A DNA stretch of 64,000 nt from Bog-756 sp038210245. Its GTDB lineage: Bacteria; Actinomycetota; Acidimicrobiia; Acidimicrobiales; RAAP-2. Positions within the stretch are counted from its first letter, which is position 1, and every line of letters starts with the position of its first letter. The stretch is taken from contig JBBQWW010000008.1 of NCBI GenBank assembly GCA_038210245.1, positions 7,744 to 71,743 of the forward strand, given 5' to 3'. Shown here piece after piece: positions 8,342 through 16,232 of this stretch. Made by a program: the position numbers and the translations under genes. Below the pieces are notes generated by a model. That model did no database searches, had not been told where the DNA came from, and saw nothing but the letters and a program-made list of their open reading frames with translations.

Positions 8342-8718
8342 TCGACGGGAGCGCTACCCGTACCAGCGGAAATGCAGGTTGAACTGCAACTACACCACTC
8401 GATGCCCATCGTTAGTTTTGCCCGATTTTGTGGCCTTGTGCGGACGATCCGCGGACAACGATAGCGACGCCGTGGAGGGAATCCTCCCCACAAAGGGCTC
8501 TACATTGCTGAACTGGGACGAGTGGTGGCCTCTGGACGATGGCCCAACCGTCGTTGTGGGTACTGTGTCACCCGCGGCTGCACAGACTTCTACACAGCGA
8601 CCGGGATCTGTCATCCAGTGGACGGAGAGCAACCGAAATCGCGAGTCGTATGCGCTCTTGCGCCTCGCCTGCAGTGTGATCTTAAAGTAGTAGATTTGGC
8701 TCAAGATCGGAGAGATGG
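8342..8718. other. Left arm of the third islet, non-coding
   Basis: About 375 bases with no supported gene. The sequence is lower in GC than the flanks and holds the TGCGGAC-type direct repeat at 8439-8456. GGAGA at 8709-8713 serves the following gene. Confidence 0.5.
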
Positions 8719-10572
8719 GTGACCCAGGTCATCACTGAAGCGGCTCCGGCCGACCAACCAGAAAGTAGGGCTGCCCCTGCACGGCCCGCGTGGTGCGGGC
8801 CACTACCCCCGGTGGCTGTCATTGTTGCGTATCTGGCACTTGGCTTCGTCGCTTACTGGCCGGTGCTCCCGGGCATCTCCCGCCGTCTCTACGGAAGGAC
8901 GGGGGACTACACGCTCTCCGCGTGGTTCATCGGCTGGGTGCCGCATGCGCTGGCTCACGGGCTCAACCCCTTCTACACCCACGCGATATTCGCGCCGAGC
9001 GGTGTGAACCTAGCCCAGAACACCGAGAGCGCCCTTCTTGGCTTCGTCGCAGCGCCGATCACCGAGCTGTGGGGTCCGATCGTCGCGACGAACCTGCTCA
9101 TGGTGGCGGCATTGCCTCTCTCAGCAACCGCTGCGTTCATCGTGCTGCGCAAGTGGGACGTATGGCTCCCTGCGGCGGCACTCGGCGGGCTGCTCTACGG
9201 ATTCTCAGCCTTCATGGTCGGCCAGGGGGCTGACCACCTCGTATTTACGTTCGCGCCACTGCCGCCGTTCATCGCCCTGGTGTTCGTTTCGATCTTGCGA
9301 CGCAGGGGCTCGCCGTGGAAGCTGGGCGTCGCACTCGGCCTGCTCGTCGCTGCGCAGTACCTAATCTGCCAGGAATTGCTGGCAGATACGGCCATCGTCG
9401 CGACGATGGGACTGGTGTGTGTTGGCGTTCGCTATCCCACGCGAATAGCGGGCACCATCCGACGGACTGTGGTGCCGTTCGGCACCGCGCTTGCGCTCGC
9501 TGCCGCCTTGCTCGCCTATCCGGTCTGGATGCTGGTCGCCGGTCCAGAACACGCCACGGTCACGGATTCGGCGCGAGCGACGCCGTTCTACAACGATCTG
9601 TTGAGTTTCGTCGTGCCGGGTCCGTTGCAACAGAATTCGCTGAGTACGGACTCGCTCGGAACGCGGCTGATGAAAGGGACGGACCCAACCAGTCTGGGAG
9701 GATATCTCGGCGGCAGCAATCCAGATGAAGTAGGCGCATACATCGGGCTTCCACTTCTGCTCCTCGCCGCCTTCCTCGTTTGGAGATCCCGGCGCACCGG
9801 TCGAATCCAGCTGGTGACCGTGCTCTTTCTCATGAGTGCGGCCCTATCGCTCGGCTCATATCTCGTCGTCAATGCTCACGCCACCCACGTGCCCTTGCCG
9901 TACCGGCTCATCGACCACATACCACTAGTTCGAAGGATGTTTCCATCCCGCATTTCATCCGCAACGGCAGTTTGCTTCGCCGCGGTGATCGCGTTCGGGC
10001 TGGACAATTTGCACCGCACGCCAGGTAGGCGCAACGTGGCGAGAGTCATCTCTGTTGTTGTGCTCGTGTCCCTCGTCGCCACCCAATTGCCGCGTTGGCC
10101 CTATGGGACCCAGCCCGTCCGTCCAATCCCGGCCTCAGTCTCACAGGCGATTGCCCCGAATGAGCCACTCGCCGTTACGTTCCCGTTTGCAACCGCCCTC
10201 ACCATGCAACCGTTGATCTGGCAAATGCAGATGGGGTACCGGTTCAGTGCTTTCGGAGGCTACGCCCATGCCACGGACGCACGAGGCCAACTGATTGAAG
10301 GCGCGGCACTCATGCAGCCGCCCGACTTGCAGCGGTTCCTCTCCCAGCAAGATGGGGTGAACCCTTACGGTGCACCACCACCTCTCGGCCCGGCACTTGT
10401 GGCCTCCACCCGCTCGACTCTGGCCAAGTACCACGTACGCCTCATCATCGTGGACCGATCGGAGCGCGGGAGCGGCGCCGTAATAAAGTTGTTCACTGAG
10501 GCACTGGGCCCCTCCCAACATTCGCTCGGTCGGTTCTCCCTCTGGCTCCACTGGAAAGTACCCGCTGACTGA
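8719..10572 (+). CDS. Large multipass membrane protein, GT-C glycosyltransferase-like
   Basis: 617-residue inner-membrane protein with roughly eleven hydrophobic segments and a C-terminal soluble part. After the first helix comes a loop with GRTGDYTLSAWFIGWVPHAL; an acidic residue in the first outer loop is typical of GT-C polyprenyl-linked glycosyltransferases. The C-terminal region (from about 480) has a mixed alpha/beta look, as in YfhO-like or DUF6541-like proteins. A role in moving sugars onto lipid-linked or surface glycans is inference only. The start is a GTG with GGAGA five bases upstream. GC content is visibly lower than in the chromosomal genes, consistent with cargo of the tRNA-Glu islet. 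Confidence 0.75.
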   Translation: MTQVITEAAPADQPESRAAPARPAWCGPLPPVAVIVAYLALGFVAYWPVLPGISRRLYGRTGDYTLSAWFIGWVPHALAHGLNPFYTHAIFAPSGVNLAQNTESALLGFVAAPITELWGPIVATNLLMVAALPLSATAAFIVLRKWDVWLPAAALGGLLYGFSAFMVGQGADHLVFTFAPLPPFIALVFVSILRRRGSPWKLGVALGLLVAAQYLICQELLADTAIVATMGLVCVGVRYPTRIAGTIRRTVVPFGTALALAAALLAYPVWMLVAGPEHATVTDSARATPFYNDLLSFVVPGPLQQNSLSTDSLGTRLMKGTDPTSLGGYLGGSNPDEVGAYIGLPLLLLAAFLVWRSRRTGRIQLVTVLFLMSAALSLGSYLVVNAHATHVPLPYRLIDHIPLVRRMFPSRISSATAVCFAAVIAFGLDNLHRTPGRRNVARVISVVVLVSLVATQLPRWPYGTQPVRPIPASVSQAIAPNEPLAVTFPFATALTMQPLIWQMQMGYRFSAFGGYAHATDARGQLIEGAALMQPPDLQRFLSQQDGVNPYGAPPPLGPALVASTRSTLAKYHVRLIIVDRSERGSGAVIKLFTEALGPSQHSLGRFSLWLHWKVPAD

Positions 10573-10714
10573 GCCACCTCAAATAGCGAGCCACGGAGCG
10601 GCGAGAAGGGGCCCGTCTGCAAAGTCTCAGGCTGTCGCCAGCGGTTCTCACGGCTAGTCAGCGTTGTGGTGGTCGAGCTGGTCGATGACCCCGAGCAATG
10701 TCGGCCGAGTTCGG
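10573..10714. other. Gap between islet cargo and integrase remnant
   Basis: About 140 bases with no gene. It probably holds the deletion scar that removed the body of the integrase, since the integrase homology begins abruptly at about 10715. Confidence 0.4.
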
Positions 10715-10963
10715 TCCCCAAACGCAGCAATCCGATATCAGCATGCCACCGTCGAACGCGACCGAGTCCTTGCCGACGCCCTGGCCGGACTAGCCGGTAC
10801 CGCAACGGTGACCCCGATAAGCGAGGCTGCGGACAATCTGCGGACACCCAACCGGGCAAGTCGGCCACCGACGCGAGGGGCGGGGGCGCTGACCAGCCAA
10901 AACGATGAGCAGTCCCAACGGGGTTCGAACCCGTGTCTCCACCTTGAGAGGGTGGTGTCCTAG
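10715..10963 (+). pseudogene. C-terminal remnant of a tyrosine integrase
   Basis: The frame reads SPNAAIRYQHATVERDRVLA then DALAGLA. From memory this is the C-terminus of actinobacterial tyrosine recombinases, where the Tyr of ALRYQHAT is the catalytic nucleophile; here its codon is at 10736. The catalytic Arg-His-x-x-Arg region upstream is missing, so this is a truncated gene. The frame runs on through the tRNA-derived core and stops at 10961, the usual position of an integrase gene abutting its attachment site. It identifies the agent that built the neighbouring islet. Confidence 0.7.
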
Positions 10964-10982
10964 GCCTCTAGACGATGGGACC
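10910..10982 (-). tRNA. tRNA-Glu (CTC)
   Basis: Complete 73-base tRNA on the minus strand. The acceptor stem GGTCCCA pairs with TGGGACT, with one G-U pair at the end. The anticodon arm is CCACC-CTCTCAA-GGTGG with anticodon CTC. The T-arm is ACGGG-TTCGAAC-CCGT. CCA is not encoded. Its 3' half is the sequence repeated at 6651, 7529 and 8298, and the integrated islets lie directly at its 3' side. Confidence 0.95.
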
Positions 10983-11071
10983 CTGTCCGGAACACTCCCT
11001 GCGGAACGATCCGGTGGCGTACTCCTGTCGGAATGCGCCTCACGGCGCTCCTGGTGGGAGCACCGCATGGG

Positions 11072-11144
11072 CTCGGGGGGGAGGGCTCGAACCTCCAACC
11101 TCAAGAATCAGAATCTTGCGCGCTGCCAGTTGCGCCACCCCCGA
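11072..11144 (-). tRNA. tRNA-Gln (CTG)
   Basis: Complete 73-base tRNA on the minus strand. The acceptor TCGGGGG pairs with CCCCCGA, the D-stem is GCGC/GCGC, the anticodon arm is CAAGA-TTCTGAT-TCTTG with anticodon CTG, and the T-arm is GGAGG-TTCGAGC-CCTCC. CCA is not encoded. It lies 90 bases upstream of tRNA-Glu in the same direction, so the two are probably co-transcribed. Confidence 0.95.
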
Positions 11145-11301
11145 ATGGGCGAACCGTCAATTTAGCCGACCCGGACCACCTCGTGGACGGCCCGGGGTCC
11201 GGCCGCCGTGAGGGCCCACTCTGACCGCCGTTCAACCCAACGACCTGGCCGATCACCGGTCCTCCCGACCCCAAGCCGGTCCTCACTACGATCGACCGGA
11301 G

Positions 11302-12450
11302 ATGGCCTTGGAACGAGCGGTGATCGTGGGCGGCGGGATCATCGGCACGATGCACGCCCTGGAGGCCTGCCGACGGGGGTGGGAGGTACTCCACCTCGAA
11401 GCGGATGCCGGGCCCCGCCTGGCTTCAGTCCGCAACTTTGGCCTGATCTGGGTCAGTGGTCGGGCCCCCGGGCCCGAACTGGACCTGGCCATCCGGGCCC
11501 GTCGCCGCTGGGAAGAGCTCGCCGCCGACCTCCCTGACATCGGCTTTCGTCCCGACGGCTCCCTCACCGTGGCCGGCACTGCCGCCGAGCTCTCGCTGAT
11601 GGCCGAGGCCGTCGCCCGCCCCGACGCTTCGACGAGGGGCTTGGAGCTCCTCGACGCCGTCGGGGTCCGGTCCGTCAACCCTGCGGTCCGCGGCACCGGG
11701 GCGGGCGGACTGCTCTGCCGCACCGACGCCGTCGTTGAGCCCGTGTCAGTCCTCGGGGCCCTCCGCTCAGCCCTCGGGAAGACGAGCGCCTATCGGTGGC
11801 TGCCGGGACGTCAGGCCGTCGACGTGGAGGCTGGCACCGGCGGGGCCGCCGATGGCGCCACGGTGGTGTACCACTTGGGTGACCGTCACCCTGGCAGCGT
11901 GGCTCTCCTCTGCATCGGTGACCGCCGGTCCGGTATCGGCGGCCGGGTCGGTGCCGCGCTCGACGCCGCCCCACTGGCCCGGTGCCGACTACAGATGATG
12001 CAGACCGCTCCGGCCCCGGAAACGCTGGGCACCGCCATCGCCGATGGCGACACGCTCCGCTACTACCCCGCCTTCGACCTGCCCGGCCGGTCGGCGCTCC
12101 CGCCGGCGGACGAGGACACGACCACCTGGGGTCGACAGCTCCTCCTGGTCCAACGGGCCGGTGGCGGGCTCACCATCGGAGACACCCATGTCTACGACGA
12201 GCCGTTCGACTTCGCCGTCGACCAGGCGCCCTACGACCGGCTGATCGATCGGGCCGAAGGCATCTTGGGCTGGTCGCTCCCGCCGGTGATGCGTCGGTGG
12301 GCCGGCGTCTACTCCCTGACCACCGACGGGAGCACGTATCTGACCCAACCGGTGGACGACAGGATCGTGGTGATGACCGGGACCGCCGGCCGGGGAATGA
12401 CGCTCGCCCCCGCCATCGCCGAAGAGACCTGGGACAGGATAGGGACATGA
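11302..12450 (+). CDS. FAD-dependent oxidoreductase, aminophosphonate type
   Basis: 382-residue D-amino-acid-oxidase-fold flavoprotein. The dinucleotide-binding motif VIVGGGIIGTMHALEA is at residues 6-21. ASVRNFGLIW at about 44-53 is the mark of the TIGR03364 clade, which is known to sit beside phosphonatase-like hydrolases and is proposed to deaminate 2-aminoethylphosphonate-like compounds. The C-terminus (GTAGRGMTLAPAIAEE) closes the FAD site. The stop overlaps the ATG of the HAD hydrolase gene (ATGA at 12447-12450), so the two are coupled. The exact aminophosphonate used cannot be read from the sequence. Confidence 0.85.
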   Translation: MALERAVIVGGGIIGTMHALEACRRGWEVLHLEADAGPRLASVRNFGLIWVSGRAPGPELDLAIRARRRWEELAADLPDIGFRPDGSLTVAGTAAELSLMAEAVARPDASTRGLELLDAVGVRSVNPAVRGTGAGGLLCRTDAVVEPVSVLGALRSALGKTSAYRWLPGRQAVDVEAGTGGAADGATVVYHLGDRHPGSVALLCIGDRRSGIGGRVGAALDAAPLARCRLQMMQTAPAPETLGTAIADGDTLRYYPAFDLPGRSALPPADEDTTTWGRQLLLVQRAGGGLTIGDTHVYDEPFDFAVDQAPYDRLIDRAEGILGWSLPPVMRRWAGVYSLTTDGSTYLTQPVDDRIVVMTGTAGRGMTLAPAIAEETWDRIGT

Positions 12451-13133
12451 CCTCCCCCATCCGACTGGTGGTGCTGGACATGGCCGGAACCACAGTGGCC
12501 GACGACGGAGCCGTCGAAGAGGCATTCCAACAGGCCCTCGACGCCGTGGATCTGACCGCCGGGGCCCTGCGGGACGATCCGGCGGCCTACGTCCGGCGGA
12601 CCATGGGGCAGTCCAAGATCGCCGTCTTCACCGAGCTGCTCGGCGGTGATCGGCACCAGGCCGAGCAGGCCAACCGGGCCTTCGAGGCAGCCTTCGATCA
12701 GGCCGTGGAGCGGGGCGAAGTGGCCCCCATGGTCGGGGCCGAGGCAGCCATGTCTGTGCTCCGCCAGGAAGGCCTCCGGATCTGCCTGACCACCGGCTTC
12801 TCTCCGGCGACTCGCGACCGCATCATCGCCTGCCTGGGCTGGGAGGGCGCCATCGACCTGGCCCTCTCCCCCGCCGATGCCGGTCGCGGCCGGCCCTGGC
12901 CCGACATGATCCTCAGCGCCGTGCTGCGCCTGCACATCGACGATGTGGCCGAGGTGGCCGTGGTCGGAGACACGGCCAGCGACCTCGTGGCCGGGACCCG
13001 CTCGGGGGCTTCGTACGTGGTCGGGGTGCTGAGCGGGGCCCACTCGAGGTCAGAGCTGGCCCGTGCTCCTCACACCCATCTGATCGACTCGGTGGCCGAC
13101 CTGCCCAGCCTCCTCCTCGGGGACGGGTCGTGA
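12447..13133 (+). CDS. Phosphonatase-like HAD hydrolase
   Basis: 228-residue HAD-superfamily hydrolase of the TIGR03351 type. The nucleophile motif is DMAGTT at residues 11-16. Lys57 in TMGQSKIAVF aligns with the Schiff-base Lys of phosphonoacetaldehyde hydrolase, the feature that separates C-P-cleaving members from ordinary phosphatases. The last HAD motif is VVGDTASDL. It probably takes the aldehyde made by the FAD enzyme and cleaves its C-P bond. Overlaps of four bases with both neighbours give a tight three-gene operon. Confidence 0.85.
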   Translation: MTSPIRLVVLDMAGTTVADDGAVEEAFQQALDAVDLTAGALRDDPAAYVRRTMGQSKIAVFTELLGGDRHQAEQANRAFEAAFDQAVERGEVAPMVGAEAAMSVLRQEGLRICLTTGFSPATRDRIIACLGWEGAIDLALSPADAGRGRPWPDMILSAVLRLHIDDVAEVAVVGDTASDLVAGTRSGASYVVGVLSGAHSRSELARAPHTHLIDSVADLPSLLLGDGS

Positions 13134-13945
13134 GACCCCACTCCCTCAACCACGCCTTCGAGTGGCGACCGGTCTCCGGACCGCTTCAGTTCCTGACCGA
13201 CGACCAGGCCCACCACTACGACGAGCAGGGCTACGTGCTGATCGAGGAGGCATTCGACGACGAAACGATCAACCGCGTCACTGCGGCCGTCGACCCGCTT
13301 GAGCAGCGCCAGGAGGAGTGGCTGCGCCAACAGGGCGGTACCTACCTCATCGGCCGGGCCGACGAGATCACCTTCTCCACCCATCTGGTACTGACCTCTG
13401 AGGTGCTCCGGCAGTTCGCACGCTCCCCGGTGCTGCTCGGACTGTGCGCCGACCTCATCGGTCCCGAGGTCCGGCTCTACTGGGACCAGGCCGTCTACAA
13501 GAAGCCCTACACGACGTCGTCGTTCCCCTGGTATCAAGACAACGGCTACGCCTTCATCGATCCCCAGCAGTACCTGACCGGCTGGATCGCCCTCTCCGAT
13601 GTGGACGAGGAGAACGGCTGTCCGTGGGTCGTCCCCGGCGCCCACCGCCGCGGCACCCTGGCCCACGCCATCACCCCGCACGGCCTCGTCTGTCTCGAGG
13701 ACCCGGCCGAGGCGGTGCCGGTGCCGGCCGCCAGCGGTGGCATCGTGGTTTTCTCCTCCCTGACCCCGCGCTGCACTGGGGCCAACCGAACCCCTGGAGT
13801 GCGGAGGGCCTACATCGCCCAGTACGCCCCCGACGGCGCCGAGGTGGTGCACGTGGACGGCGATGGCCGGGAGACGAGAGTTCCCGCCGACGACCCGGGA
13901 CGCCAGTTCCGAGTGCTCGAGCAGGGTAGACCGGTCCCGGCCTGA
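13130..13945 (+). CDS. PhyH-like protein lacking both iron-ligand histidines
   Basis: 271-residue member of the phytanoyl-CoA dioxygenase (PhyH) family, which normally uses Fe(II) and 2-oxoglutarate. The fold markers are present: WYQDNGYAF around residue 134, ENGCPWVVPGAHRRG, and a late SSLT...TGANR strand followed by RRAYIAQYAP. The first ligand His of the H-x-D motif is Tyr135 (TAT), with Asp137 kept. The distal ligand His before C-T-G-A-N is Arg214 (CGC). Each change is one base from a His codon. GTG start, overlapping the previous stop. In intact relatives the job would be hydroxylation of an aminophosphonate or related substrate. Here catalysis is doubtful. Confidence 0.85.
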   Translation: MRPHSLNHAFEWRPVSGPLQFLTDDQAHHYDEQGYVLIEEAFDDETINRVTAAVDPLEQRQEEWLRQQGGTYLIGRADEITFSTHLVLTSEVLRQFARSPVLLGLCADLIGPEVRLYWDQAVYKKPYTTSSFPWYQDNGYAFIDPQQYLTGWIALSDVDEENGCPWVVPGAHRRGTLAHAITPHGLVCLEDPAEAVPVPAASGGIVVFSSLTPRCTGANRTPGVRRAYIAQYAPDGAEVVHVDGDGRETRVPADDPGRQFRVLEQGRPVPA

Positions 13946-13964
13946 CCCGAGGGCACGGACCCCC

Positions 13965-15524
13965 TCAACGCCACTCGTCTCGGGCCGACACCGGGCCCCG
14001 GTCGGCAGTCAGGACCGTCCCCGACAGCTGGCGTTCGTCGTGGCGCATCCGCCACTGCAGCAGGCGTTGGGCCGCCCGCCACCCGGCTTCACCACCCTCC
14101 CCCTGCGCCACCAGGTCGCGGAACTGACCGGGGTCGGTGGTCAGGTCGAACAGGATCGGCGGAAAGAGGTCGCCGTCGGCGGCGAACTGGACGTACTTGC
14201 CCTCGGAACCCCGGGCCACCTCGAGGGAGCAGTGGGCCATGGGTATCCCGAAGAGGACCTCGGCCCCCCGGGTGGCCGGGTTGGAGAAGTGCCAGGCCCA
14301 GTGGGCCTCGTGCCGCCAGTGCTCGGGTGCCCCGTCGGGGCCCAGCCCCTCACCGGTGGTGAAGGCCTGGAGGGGGAACCCGTCCGCCTGCAGGGGTACC
14401 TCGACCCCCAGCCAATGGCAGATGGTGGGCAGCACGTCCACCGACTCGGTGAAGGCCTCGACCACACGGCCCCGTCCGGGATCGGCGGACCGATCCGGAT
14501 CACGGACGATGAGCGGGACGTGGTAGGACTCGTCCCAGTAGCCCAGTTTCTCGAACAGCCAGTGGTCACCGCCCATCTCACCGTGATCGCTGGTCAGCAC
14601 GACCAGGGTGGAGTCGGCCAGTCCTGACGAGTCGAGATAGGTGAACAGCCGACCCAGCTGGTCGTCGACCTCGTCCATAGCCCCGTAGTACGTGGCCAGC
14701 ATCTGGCGACGCTCGCCCTCGTCGTCGGGCGCGGCTGCGGCGGGAACGCCGAGCACCAACCGGTTGAAGGGATGGGCAGCGGCCTCTTCGTCCTTGGTCG
14801 GCGCGGCGGTGAGCGGCGGGAGGTCGTCGGGGTCGTAGCGGTCGTGGTAGCCGGCCGGATTGCGTCGGGGTGGGTGTGGGCGGAGGAACGAGGCGTGGAG
14901 GAAGAACGGCTCCGCTCCGTGGTGATCCAGCCACTCGATGACCGAGTCGGTCAAGAAGACGGTCTGCGACTGTTCGGCGGTGTACCGGGTGGGAGCCCAG
15001 GTCGAGCCGTGGGCGTCGGCACCCGGGTAGCCGGGCATCGGGCCGTAGAGATCGTTGGGATCCGACGGTACGTCGACGCCCTTCCCGGCCAGCCAGCGTC
15101 CCCACGCCGGGCTCCCACCCTCCCATGGGTCGAACACCTCCGGCCGGAAGCCCGGCAGCACCTGCTCGTAGGAGCGGAGCCGGGGGTCGTCGGCCGGGAG
15201 CGTGCGGGGATCGAGGCTGGTGTCGGTGTAGCCGAAGAGGACCGGGTCGTACCCGGCCTGGCGAGCCAGGAGGGCCACGTTGGTGAAGCGGGCGTCGAGC
15301 GGGGTCCCGTTGAGCAATGACCGGTTGTGGTGGAGGTAGGTGCCGGTGTACAGACAGGCCCGGGACGGACCGCAGGGTGCGGCGTTGGCCCAGTGGTTGG
15401 CGAACAGGGTGCCCTGGGCGGCCAGCCCGTCGAGGGCCGGCGTGGAGACCACCGGGTGACCCAGGGCCGACAGGCAGTCCCCCCGCCACTGGTCCACGGT
15501 GATGAACAGGACGTTCCGGGTCAT
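13965..15524 (-). CDS. Sulfatase-family hydrolase, phosphonate-monoester-hydrolase-like
   Basis: 519-residue alkaline-phosphatase-superfamily enzyme. The metal Asp is in FITVDQW (D11) and the formylglycine motif Cys-Gly-Pro-Ser-Arg is at residues 51-55, followed by ACLYTGTYLHHNRS. GYDPVLFGYTDTSLDPR resembles phosphonate monoester hydrolases of Rhizobium and Burkholderia more than classic arylsulfatases. Later motifs are TSDHGEMGGDH and a Lys/His-rich core. It probably hydrolyses phosphonate or phosphate esters or sulfates; the facing phosphonate operon favours the first. The Cys must be converted by a formylglycine-generating enzyme, not seen here. Its ATG overlaps the stop of the YdcF-like gene upstream. 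Confidence 0.85.
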   Translation of the reverse strand: MTRNVLFITVDQWRGDCLSALGHPVVSTPALDGLAAQGTLFANHWANAAPCGPSRACLYTGTYLHHNRSLLNGTPLDARFTNVALLARQAGYDPVLFGYTDTSLDPRTLPADDPRLRSYEQVLPGFRPEVFDPWEGGSPAWGRWLAGKGVDVPSDPNDLYGPMPGYPGADAHGSTWAPTRYTAEQSQTVFLTDSVIEWLDHHGAEPFFLHASFLRPHPPRRNPAGYHDRYDPDDLPPLTAAPTKDEEAAAHPFNRLVLGVPAAAAPDDEGERRQMLATYYGAMDEVDDQLGRLFTYLDSSGLADSTLVVLTSDHGEMGGDHWLFEKLGYWDESYHVPLIVRDPDRSADPGRGRVVEAFTESVDVLPTICHWLGVEVPLQADGFPLQAFTTGEGLGPDGAPEHWRHEAHWAWHFSNPATRGAEVLFGIPMAHCSLEVARGSEGKYVQFAADGDLFPPILFDLTTDPGQFRDLVAQGEGGEAGWRAAQRLLQWRMRHDERQLSGTVLTADRGPVSARDEWR

Positions 15525-16189
15525 CCGCCCATCCCCGGGTTCGCCCCGAACGAGGTGTGGAGGGAGCTCAGGCGGTCGAACCCGATGATGCGCCCGACGG
15601 CCACTCCGAGGGTCTCCTTGGCGTAGTATGGGACGGTCGACCATCCGGTGATGGGCGAGTGCAGGGCCGGGGTCGGGTAGGGGTGCAGGCCCACATCGGT
15701 GGCGATGGACAGGCTGCGGGCCTCGTGGAACGGGTCGCTCACGATGAGGACCGTACCGTCCCCCCGGGTCCGGAGCACCGGTGCCGCCAGGGCCAGGTTC
15801 TCCCACGAGTCGCTCCCGCCCGACTCGAAGATGTCCTTCCCGGGGATACCGGCGGCCATCAGGTACCGGGCGGACGCCTGGGCCTCGGTGTACCGGTCAC
15901 CCCGCTCCTTCGAGCCCGTGACCATGACGTACGTGGCGTAGTGACCCCTCCACAGCACGACGGCCTGATCGAGCCGGGCGGCCAGATCGGGGGAGGGCAC
16001 GCCGTTGTACTGCGCCGCCCCCATGACCACGATGGCCCCGGCCCGGTGGGGCTCATATCGGCGTCCGGTCGACCAGACCTGCACGGCGGTGACCGCCATG
16101 TACCCCACGATCAGGGCGACCACCACGGCGACGATACGGAGGACGAGACGGAGCGGACCCATTCGCTTCGCCGACGTGGAACGGACCAT
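15521..16189 (-). CDS. YdcF/SanA-like DUF218 membrane-anchored protein
   Basis: 222-residue protein with one N-terminal membrane helix (about residues 14-36) and a DUF218 domain outside. The conserved strand AIVVMGAAQYNGVPSPDLAA and the GGSDSWENLALAA and VLIVSDPFHEARS motifs identify the ElyC/SanA/YdcF family, linked in other bacteria to cell-envelope integrity. Its stop overlaps the sulfatase start (ATGA), so the two are probably co-transcribed. It begins 43 bases after gltX in the same direction, so it may be part of that transcript. Confidence 0.85.
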   Translation of the reverse strand: MVRSTSAKRMGPLRLVLRIVAVVVALIVGYMAVTAVQVWSTGRRYEPHRAGAIVVMGAAQYNGVPSPDLAARLDQAVVLWRGHYATYVMVTGSKERGDRYTEAQASARYLMAAGIPGKDIFESGGSDSWENLALAAPVLRTRGDGTVLIVSDPFHEARSLSIATDVGLHPYPTPALHSPITGWSTVPYYAKETLGVAVGRIIGFDRLSSLHTSFGANPGMGG

Positions 16190-16232
16190 GGAACTCAGGG
16201 CATCTCCGGGCCCGCCACCGAACCGAGTCCCC

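Larger units (their letters stand above)
6651..10982. mobile_element. Tandem array of three islets integrated at tRNA-Glu
   Basis: Three segments (6651-7528, 7529-8297, 8298-10909) each start with the same 44-base copy of the 3' half of the tRNA-Glu gene, and the array ends at the complete gene. This is the pattern left by successive site-specific integration into the 3' end of a tRNA gene. The integrase tail at 10715-10963 and the paired short repeats next to the core copies support it. The first two islets share about 120 further bases of related sequence right of the core; the third has a different arm. No complete integrase gene is present, so the islets are either decayed or depend on an enzyme elsewhere. 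Confidence 0.75.

Noticed and set aside
8379..8690. Open frame in the left arm of the third islet as a gene
   Set aside because: Codon use is poor, no ribosome site, no recognisable domain, and it lies over the probable integrase arm region.
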